Source: Calliopum simillimum
Taxonomy: Eukaryota > Arthropoda > Insecta > Diptera > Lauxaniidae
DNA length: 64,000 bases
Direction: 5' to 3'
NCBI GenBank assembly: GCA_951812925.1
Contig: OX638369.1
Coordinates: forward strand, 56,682,228-56,746,227
Position 1 is the stretch's first letter, and the number at the start of each line of letters is the position of its first letter. A program made the position numbers and the translations under genes. This document shows, piece after piece, positions 55,345 through 64,000 of this stretch. The notes below the pieces were generated by a model. It saw nothing but the letters and a program-made list of their open reading frames with translations. It ran no database searches and was not told where the DNA came from.

Positions 55345-55608
55345 ATATAAATACAGAAGAAGGTTTTTTTTACTGCTTTAGAAATATTTATGATAAAATT
55401 TTTTAGGTACTCATTCTAAAACTACGGTCAGTGGAGAGTTAACTCCATATAATTAATATCAGAAAGATTGCGTATAAATAGCGTATAAAAGTTTCGTGGG
55501 CAGTGCCACTCCCTTTAAAAATCTCTCCCAATGCAATCATATTTCATTGCTTAAAATTAGGCATGGAACTTTTTAGATCCCACCTTATTTTTGCTATTCA
55601 TGAGGTAA
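55345..55608. other. Repeat-derived spacer, no gene seen
   Basis: AT-rich, with ggcagtgccactccc (about 55500) of the GGCGTGGC repeat family and a T-run at the right edge, which is the poly(A) tail of the R1-like fragment on the minus strand. Confidence 0.4.
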
Positions 55609-55609
55609 T

Positions 55610-56735
55610 TTTTTTTTTTTGCGGATGAGGAGTGAAAAAGCATTTGCGCTCTTAGGCCCGATCGTCACCGGTACCCGTCGTGTCGGACTCTCCTAAACGT
55701 CCTACCAACTAAAAACACTTCCTCTTCATCGGAACCTCCCCCCTGATAAATCGTTTTTGGCATTGCATCCTGTTCTGGAACCCTCTTGATCTCTGCCAAG
55801 GCGAACGAGGCCTAGTGTCGAGACCCCCACCAAAAAAGAAATTAAGAGCGCCGGCGACTTGGCAAGATGATGCATAGCGGCAGCGTTTTTTAATGTCAAA
55901 GGATTTCTTGACTTCTGGCAGCTTGATAAGCATCAAGATCTCTCTTCTTTAAACGAAGTACGCTCTCTACATATCGTCTTATTAATAACCAATTTTCTTC
56001 GCTTATCAGCATAGTTGGTATGATGTTTTCGGCTGTAAGTGGACCAACGCGATCCTGTAACTCCCGTCTTCTCTCCTCCCAATTTCTGCAGTTGAAGAAC
56101 GTATGTTCCGCATCGTCGAGTTCTGCGTCGCCGTATATGCAGTCTGGTATATCTGTCTTTGCTATCTTGTTTAGGAATTTCTGAAAATATCCATGTCCTG
56201 ATAGCAGCTGCGTTATGTAATAATTTACCTCGCCAAAATTCCTGTCTAACCGCGCAGTCCAGCGTCCGAAGGTTTCATTTTGCCATCTCTCTTGCCAGCT
56301 TTGTAAGGTGTGAGCCCTGACATCTTGCGCTGTCCACTGGCTTACCATTTGGTTCTTCTGCGTCCACAGTCTTTGACGCTCCAGCACCAGCAAGTCTATT
56401 GGTATCGTTCCGCTAATTACCAACATCGCAGCGTGTGACACAGTGCGGTACGACGACGCTACGCGTAACGCTGCTGTTTTTTGCACCGATTACAGGTCTT
56501 TTCGAAAGTAATTCTTTTTAACTGAGTCTGCCCATACCTCGCAGCCGTACAGCAAGACTGATTGGACAGTAGCCATCAAAAGCTTTCGTTTGCTCGCAGT
56601 TGGTTCACCTATGTTTGCCATTAATCTTGACAGTGATGCCGTCACTTGACCTGCTTTAGTAGCAGCATGTTGAATCTGCGCCCAGTAGTATGAGGTTATG
56701 ATAATGGTCGATGTGCATATATAAATTTTCATCAA
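55610..56735 (-). mobile_element. 5'-truncated R1-like non-LTR retrotransposon
   Basis: Minus-strand frames encode the C-terminal half of a reverse transcriptase: KAGQVTASLSRLMANIGEPT, VQSVLLYGCEVWADS, then (after a frameshift near 56488) QKTAALRVASSYRTVSHAAM, ISGTIPIDLLVLERQRLW, then CIYGDAELDDAEHTFFNC with the CCHC-like motif of the R1 tail. The + strand T-run at about 55608-55620 is its poly(A) tail. Confidence 0.82.
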
Positions 56736-56779
56736 AATATCTTATACAGTTTGCGAGATATACCATTTAACGTGTTTTA

Positions 56780-57200
56780 CTTGTAAGGAGGGTGCCATGC
56801 CCATCAGCGATATTCCGCACAATTGCCTAATAGCAAGCAGACTCTCCACAGTAAATTTCGGAAAGATTGCTTTATTAGTTTTCTTTTTTAAGCGCATTAT
56901 ATTTTTGTAGGCAGTGCCACGCCCTTCTACGAATTTTCATATACAATGGCATATTGCATATTAATCCTTATTTTTAGGAATAATATCTCAAAAATTTTCA
57001 ACAAAATTGTTGCAGTCGTGTTGAATCAAAATTTTCAATGGTTAAAAAGTAGGTGTGGCACTTATTTGATGCCACCCACTTTTATTCATTACGAGATATT
57101 CAGCAGAACCCGCCTACTAAATTTCATCAAAATACCTTGCATGGTTTGCGAGTTATGACCAGATTAAATTTAAAATTTGAGGCGGAGCCACTCCCCTCAC
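56780..57200. repeat. Tandem-like GGCGTGGC repeat, degraded
   Basis: agggtgccatgccca, gcagtgccacgccc, aggtgtggcac and gcggagccactcccc recur at irregular spacing (about 56790, 56905, 57050 and 57183). Same vocabulary as the 121/142-bp repeats, without a regular period. Confidence 0.5.
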
Positions 57201-57714
57201 AAGTGTTTAGAAAGTTAAAGCCCAGCTCATTTTTCATTCCATCATCTAGCATTATCTCAAGTATCATTAAAATCGCCGTTTTTGAGTTTTTCAAGTTTTG
57301 AGATCTTAGTTTCAATTAATTAAATTTTGTTTTTTTGTACGGAAATCGTGGTTTTGCTTTTACTTATATGATAAAAATAATCACTTTTTAACAGATATAT
57401 GGCTAAATGGATCCATAGGTTTATAATTTTTTTTATTTATTTTTTATAAAGCAGGGATCATAAAACCTAAAAAACGAGAATTCTACAAAAAAAAATGTTT
57501 ACTAAAATGAGTTGCTCGGCTTTGATATAACTGGGTAAGGTGATATGTTTTGGATGAAGATATTTCATACATCGATACTTAGGGAATAGACGGGATAGAT
57601 CCAGTGGGTGTGCAAATTTAAAATATTTTTTCAAACGTTATATTACGAAAAGTACGTTTTTGATTAGAATGGCATTATAAAAGTTCTCAAGATAAATTAA
57701 AATCAAATTTATAT

Positions 57715-58250
57715 ATACCCTGTTTTTATACTCTACACTCAGGGTATATCCAGTTTGTCCTTCCGTTTGTAACGCAGAGAAATAGGCGTGGCAGGTATAG
57801 AAAAGTATATATATTCTTGATCAGCATCACCTCTTGAGTCGTCTGTCTGGCTGGCTGGGTGTCTGTCTGTGCGTGGAAATATTTTTTACGGAAAAACTAA
57901 GCAAGATAATTGGATGACATTTGGCCCACTGCCTTTGTTGTAAAAGCTAGCTCGTGGGATTGAAAATGAGCGAAATCGGTCAACGGACACGCCTACCGCC
58001 CATACAAAAAATATTTTCAAAACGCAATTTTATGAGCATACAATACTAGGAATAGTAACTGCAAAGTCTAGGCAAAAACTTGTTGATTTGGACAAGAGGG
58101 CGTGGCACCGCCCATACACTCAAAATTTGGCACAGATACTAGAAATAATTATTAAAAGCTCTGAGCAAAAACCAGGTGAACTCACACAAGAGGCCGTGCT
58201 ACTTCCCATACAAGCAATAGTTATGTTTCTTTTATTCCAGATATCGTATG
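57715..58250. mobile_element. mini-me/DINE-like core, inverted orientation, with repeat tail
   Basis: gtataaacagggtatatac-like start, cttccgtttgtaacgcagag, ctatagaaaagtatatatattc, atcagcatcacctcttgagtc, then gtctgtctggctggctgg (a GTCY tract), then ggtcaacggacacgcctacc and acaagagggcgtggcaccgc. This is the reverse orientation of 32.2-33.0 kb. The open frame at 58088-58510 starts in this repeat. Confidence 0.6.
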
Positions 58251-60589
58251 CACAATTTCTTTATACGGCCGCGGTACCAGTTTTTCCCCAACGTTACCTC
58301 TTTAGATTCTTTGTGTCTTTTATCGCCTTCTGGAGTATAGGGCCTCCACAGAACTCTTCGGTAATGCGCGATGATTCACAATCAACTCCGATACGCATGT
58401 TTCTTGTTCCAGTGATCGTTTCTATTCCAATGCTTGCCGCCAGACGTTGGTTGATAAGTGAATTGTGGATAGTCCTAAAAAGTAATTGTGTCTACGAAGA
58501 TTTGTCGTGAGCCAGTTTCAGTGTATCATTATTTTTCAATAAATTTGACTAAGGATTAATGACGATAATTTTTCGCGACCAAGACCACGATTGTAATTCA
58601 GCCCTGGTCATTTCTAATTTATACGCCAAGACTCAATACCAAAACCAAGAAAAAGACCAAAACTGCTATGAGCTTGGTCTTGCTTTGGTCATCACTGGTA
58701 AGAAATCTTGCCATTTATCTATTTTTTGAGCTTAAAATCTTGCACTATTTATCTATTTCAGTCCCAGTTTTTTGCAAATCCAGGATTTTGTGTTTTTTGG
58801 TATAATGCCAATTATATCCAGATTTCTGTTAAGAAGAAAGATTTAATGTTTTGTCCTTTTTTTCAATTGAACTCTGAGAGTTCTTCATGTAGAAATTTTG
58901 CTCAACTCCACCTTTCTCTTTCTCTTTCTAATTTTGTTTTGTTTTTTGTGTTTTAATGTAATTTGTTTGCTTTTATGGGTTTTCCCACAGGACATACAAA
59001 GGATTTGTCATTTAACAAAAAGAGAACATTGGCAACATTGTCAAACAGAGCAATCTCATTCTTACACCAAAATCAAATGCTTGGGAGTATTGCTGAAAAA
59101 TCTCTCAATTATTTTCGCTCACACTCTCTCTGTGCATGATTGCAGTTACAATTACATAGAGAAAACATGCAGTCTGTTTCAAAAGTTTTTAAGGGCTTCT
59201 ATCTGTGTATGTATGGTACGTTCTTTTAAATGTCTGTGTGCCAAGCAGAGAAAGTTGACAATGAAAAGGATGTTTCAGCAAATTAGAAAAAAAGAAAAAA
59301 ACAAATCATTAGGGTCATTGCTCCTCATAATATGTGTCCAATTTTTATGTTTATTTTTTTACATTTTAATTTCATGCATAAAGCTTCAGTGACGGAACAA
59401 GTGAACGGAAGGTCTTGAGGTTATAATAGTTTCCACATGTTTTAAAAATGTGCATTAAATACATACATATATCGAAGTTATAGAACTAATGCAATTAAAC
59501 TTAGACACACATTTAATTTTTTTCGGGAAGAAAGCAATGCCTTTGAATTTTCTATTTTTTATTTAAGGCAATACCGTCCCAGAAACTTATTTCTCACACC
59601 TTATTTATATTCAATAAAAATCATAAGCAAATTACTTTCAAAGCAAATTCTGATTTCCATATTTGACATTCAAATTATTAAACTTAATGAGGTAGAAACT
59701 AAATAACGATTATTTTATCATTATTTTCTTTCAGTCTCTCTTTAATACGTAAATACTGTCCGAAACTGTTATGCACTATCTGGCAGTTAAATTTTAATTA
59801 CTCAGTATATTGTACTAATTGACAGAAATTTAATGCTCAATGAAATTTTTATTATTTACACTTTGTCTGTCTAAATGAAGGTTTTAATTTTTTTGCAACC
59901 TGACGATTGACGGCGGTATGCAAATTTTCCACAGCTGTTATAAAATTATCATTATCAACAGACATGTTTTACACTTTTAATATTTTCTCTTTTCATTTGC
60001 CGATAGTCAGCTGACAATGTCATATACATATTCCTTAATTAAACAGCTGTTGTTCTGTAGATAAAAGGAAAAATTTTTAAGAGACTTAATTTCGAAATAT
60101 AGAACTTTGTTATTATTGTGGCACAGATTTCTAATCCTAATGCAAAACTGTCTTTATAAATAAAATAATAAATCAATAAATTATTCCTCCATATACACGA
60201 ATGCGAATTGGGAAAATCGCACCTAAAGCAATCATATCGGCAAAAGTGCAATTACTCGTGCAGTTCCGCATGAATGCAAATAATTTAATTCCAAACATTT
60301 TCCAGATAGTCATTGTCCCCCAATCACTTTTGATTTGGATAGTAACTCTGTCTACTAGCAATCTTTTACCAACTTCTTTTTATGCCCTTTGTCTCCTCGT
60401 ACATAGAGAATCTAAAACACGATGATAAGTTGGTTCCTTTAATTCTCTCCTATAATCCTTAGGACTAAGCTTCAATGTCTTCAAATTGTTTTTGATTTTT
60501 TTCAAATATCAAATTCTTTTTAGATCATTTCAATATTTGAGTAGTAAAAAGAGAGTAAGAGAGAAAAAGAATTAATTATAAAAATTTTA
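58251..60589. other. Intergenic, no supported gene
   Basis: Several open frames without recognisable domains: 58088-58510 on +, 58898-59392 on + (preceded by an acceptor-like tttcccacag at about 58991) and a short one at 60201-60425. None has codon or domain support. A minus-strand stretch at about 58290-58480 (NQRLAASIGIETITGTRNMR) has no identified homologue and could be a pseudogene. Confidence 0.3.
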
Positions 60590-61165
60590 AAAAAAAAAAA
60601 AAAATTTACATACATGTCAAGCAACCCGGACCTGGGTTCAATCCCCAGCGCGGGTGGTTTTTTTTTTATTTATTTTTAATATCTATTATAATTTTTGTTG
60701 TTTTTCTTTTGTTTTTTTGTTTGACTTTTCTATTTTCTTTTCTCTAATTTATTTATTTTTGTTTAATTGAATTGAAACTGATTACACAATGATTCTATGA
60801 AAGGCCCTTTAGACAGACATTTGCTTTGTATACAAATTTTATACCTCACCATATTTATCAATGGGGCTAGAGGTCTAACGAGTTTATAATTATAAGTAAA
60901 AATAATATGTTTATATCAGTAAATCTTTTTCAAATTAAACAAGAACAGTTACCGCTGCATTACAAATAAGCGCTTCAAAAGGCCTTCATCCGTAAAGCTG
61001 CGGTAAGCTTAAGACTGCTTACATCCTAGGACATGCAATTATTAAAAAGAAAGAATAGTTCTTACGGAGCGGAAGCGCTTATTGGTGAAGTAGAAGCATT
61101 TCAGAGGGCTTATAGATGCGCTTCTACCGAAGGCTTTTTGAAGCGCCTCTTTTCCCCTTGGGTAC
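60590..61165 (+). mobile_element. SINE-like element, copy 2
   Basis: A tRNA-like T-arm, CTGGGTTCAATCCCCAG (60634-60650), with gcgggtgg and a T-run follows an A-run at about 60588-60603. The segment gacttttctattttc and gtaaaaataatatgttta, then the right arm gctgcattacaaataagcgc and gaatagttcttacggagcgg and gaagcgcctcttttcccc, match 26.8-27.26 kb. The left arm and the second tRNA-like module are poorly conserved. Confidence 0.6.
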
Positions 61166-64000
61166 CCATTTCAATTTTCTTCTTCTGATATGTTTGCAAA
61201 TCGAATTTTATCAGCATTTGGTTAGCAGTTTGACATTGAAAATGCTTCAAGCGAAACAACTTTTCGGTTTTTGTTATCTACGTTTCACGTCCCTTCAGAA
61301 AGACTGGTATAACATTCAATTTAACGGGTTTGTCTTCGAAAACCTTCATTCTACGAAGAAGTAAGTTCCCATTTTGTCTTTGTTTGGCCGATAATGTTTA
61401 CGTTTGTTACCTGTTATAAATGAAATTTTTTAAATCTTGATAAGATCTCTGGTTTCTACCGTTTCTTGGGCTTAGGCCGTAAAGTCGTTGAACATTTGAC
61501 ATTTGTATTTCTTGCAAGAGGCTTTTACTTGAAAGACTTGCAGACTTGCATGAAGTCTTGTCTTAGATCTTTTGTTCGCGCATCATCTCTGACGGTTTTT
61601 ACAGTGCTTCTTTTTCTTAGTTCTTCAGATTTTGTAGCTCATCCAGAGTTCAGTTATTTTGCCTTGAAATGATTACTTTGATATAAACATACATATCTAT
61701 TACTTTGTCCCTGTGAATGACATCAAATTGTTAATTTAATTTGTTTTTGGATGTTTCATAACCCATTTTGGGATTTTGTTACATTATTCAAACTAGCCTT
61801 AGTTCTCCGAGTCTAGCAGTCGTACAACAATAGTCCAAAGGAGAAGTTTTGGATCAATTGAATAAGCTTTGCGAAAAGTCATATCTCATTTTAAACTTCA
61901 AAGCACTAGTGTACAGTGTACTTTTTTACTTATTTGAATGTTACATGTCGGACGTTTCATTTTTGTTCTAAGTTTAGGTTTTTTTCTACACAGATAGAAA
62001 AAAAAGCAAAAATTGCGTTGCTAAATGAGTTTCTACCATGTTCGCGAGTGTTTAAACTACGTTTAGTTGCTGATTTGGATTAAACAACGCTTTAAGATCA
62101 TATTTGTATGGTGCGTGGCTAAGTCACTCATAGGGGGTGGAATAAATATTCAATAATATATTTTTCTCAGACTACAATATAGAATGCACGGCAGTCTGAG
62201 AAATTTTTCCCGCACATTGAATTTAGGGGCACAGTAAAATTTTAGACTGAAATTGCTAACTAAGAAAAATGTGGTCTGAAAAACTGCCCTAATAAATAAC
62301 ATTAAACTTTCCTTTTATGTCATCTTAAGCTTTAAAGATTTATAATTTTTTGAATTTTATTATGATTTCATAAAGGTCATTAAATTATCATGTTGTCAGT
62401 AACATTGAACACTAAGAATAAAGAAATTCCAGTAAATCCTTGTTTATGACATGCATCAAAAGGTTAACTCTTGGAAATGTAAAATTTGAAGAATTTCATA
62501 CAACATCGTTCTGTTTAAGACTTTCAGCCGCCAACGCGTCAAGTACCCTTTGCGTAGATAAGTATCTGCTTCTGAATTTATGAACGATTAAATAAAGAAG
62601 ATATTTACTATTAAAAAAAGCTTAAAAGAAAAATATTGCATACGAATATAATTAAAATTTAATATTTTTTTTAATATTTTTTTTTTTTTGAGAAAATGCA
62701 CAAGCATTTTATGAAATGAGAAAAAAAAAATTAAATTTTTTCGTTATCAAAATTTCATCAAAAAGAATCCCTTCATTCAGAAAAAATTCTGATGTATATG
62801 TCGTATTTAATAAGTGAAGAAATCATTATTTGTCGCCCAGTGTAATTTTCACTTATAATTCCTTTAGTTAACCAATTAACTTAATTTTTTGAAAATTGTA
62901 AATAAAACAAACAGGCACAATAAATATTTCCTGATAGCGGTACTAATTGTTTCACAGAAAAATGGCACAAATAATAACGATAATACAACAAATAGGTTAT
63001 AAAAGAAATTAAAATGTTTAAATGCACTCTCTTTGATGTATTGCCATTATATATATTCGTATAAATGGGGCATTCCACATGAACACGGACACCATTTTGC
63101 TGATAATACTTTTATTAAAAAAAAATGTTTAAATGATATTACTATAAGATATTCAAGTTTCAAAAATAAATTATTATTTTTATTTATGTAATACGGTCAT
63201 TTGCTAGTTCTAGTAAGAGAGTAACTTTATAGATTTCGATGTGCTCTTTCCGAATTTCAATTTGTCACTTCGTATCTTTGACCCTCGTGCCGCCATATTG
63301 ATTACTTTGTTGCTTATAAAAATGGCTGTTAAATTGTTTTCGTACTACTTATGTATATTTTAGGAGATATCCTATTTAAAATTAGTCAATTTTGCATCTG
63401 ACGCATAAGTGTTTACAGGCCTGACGAGAGGAGGGGGTGTAAGGGAGGATTCCCCCGGGGCCCGGAGTTTTTTGGAGGGCCCGGATTTAAGCAGAAACAA
63501 AATCTTCATCAATAAAATTTGTAGTAGTATTTTGCAAGCTTGCGAAATGATATTTACGCTCAACTAGAGGAAACGGGCCCAACCGAAGAACTCGAAACAA
63601 GCACTTGAGAAAAAGACCGGACCCGCACTATTATTATTATTATTATTTTTTTTTTTTTTTTTTTTCTAACGAGAAAAAACAAAGATTATACATTGCCTGC
63701 TAACTTTTTGGACAAATCTAATAAGTTTTTTTGTTTGTCTTAACTTACTCCGTTTTCATTCTAAATACTTCACTTAGACATTATTTTCCATCTTTTTATT
63801 TGAGAACAGAATTTTTTCCAAGTTCGTGCTTCTAAACCTTCGTGTGATTTACGGGTCCTCACGGGCCTCTAAATTAAGGGCTTTTGTGGTTAGGTACGGG
63901 CTCGCATGAAAGTCAATTTCTAGTCATGAAAATTTTCTTAAAAAATTGTTATTTTTGTTCCATAACAGCATCAAGTTTCATATTTGGATCGAAATCCCCT
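61166..64000. other. Intergenic, no gene seen
   Basis: AT-rich. A G/C-rich patch (63418-63490, ggcccggag words) with an inverse cgggcccaacc nearby suggests an old repeat. An (ATT)n plus T-run lies at about 63629-63665. Open frames are short and unsupported. Confidence 0.4.

Noticed and set aside
58088..58510. 140-residue + strand ORF
   Set aside because: It begins in the GGCGTGGC repeat and shows no domain or codon support.
58898..59392. 164-residue + strand ORF
   Set aside because: Phe/Leu-rich product of T-rich DNA at the start, no domain, no conserved motif; an acceptor-like site alone is not enough.
1588..60660. Functional tRNA genes
   Set aside because: B boxes and some T arms are good, but no module shows a complete acceptor stem with consistent cloverleaf; they sit in repeats.

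Overview
This is a eukaryotic, strongly AT-rich and repeat-dense window, almost certainly from a higher fly (Diptera). The host gene recognised is the 3' part of an Ndae1-like gene (SLC4 family Na+-driven Cl-/HCO3- exchanger) on the + strand. Its exons were traced by protein similarity to the family, by GT/AG splice sites and by phase: 3070-3210 and 6506-6649 (variable linker, less certain), then 13215-13449, 13526-14336, 14409-14543, 15983-16485, 16560-16872 and 19590-20006. The phases join without a break and give about 898 codons to the stop; the 5' exons lie upstream of the window. The species cannot be fixed from the sequence.

Layout. 1-2.6 kb: a 469-bp direct duplication, a foldback MITE and tRNA-like fragments. 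3.0-20.0 kb: the Ndae1 gene, with introns filled by nested DNA transposons (a pogo-like element carrying a mariner at 3.8-6.3 kb; a 1-kb foldback carrying a Tc1-like element at 10.4-12.4 kb), non-LTR fragments, and a GGCC minisatellite palindrome. One 1.4-kb intron holds about sixteen GATAAG motifs, all on one strand. 20.0-28.7 kb: 3' flank, foldback elements, a head-to-head satellite built from 11-bp monomers in 129-bp units beside an assembly gap, MITEs and SINE-like elements. 28.7-42.8 kb: mostly intergenic, with a G-depleted degenerate repeat, a TIR composite, candidate first exons of an unrecognised + strand gene (34.8-37.3 kb), a mariner remnant and a broken non-LTR element. 42.8-48.0 kb: a nearly intact gypsy-type LTR retrotransposon with identical 271-bp LTRs. 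48-64 kb: tandem GGCGTGGC repeats, a pogo-like element containing a MITE within a MITE, a second mariner copy, an R1-like fragment, mini-me/DINE-like cores and a second SINE-like element.

How things fit together: Ndae1 is the only clearly functional host locus; nearly everything else is mobile or satellite DNA. Two observations stand out. The retrotransposon has an array of seven small hairpins with an invariant seven-base loop and unrelated, compensated stems just before its 3' LTR. And tRNA-like (Pol III box A/B) modules recur between inverted arms in several otherwise unrelated repeats. All coordinates and similarities are read by eye; no searches were run.
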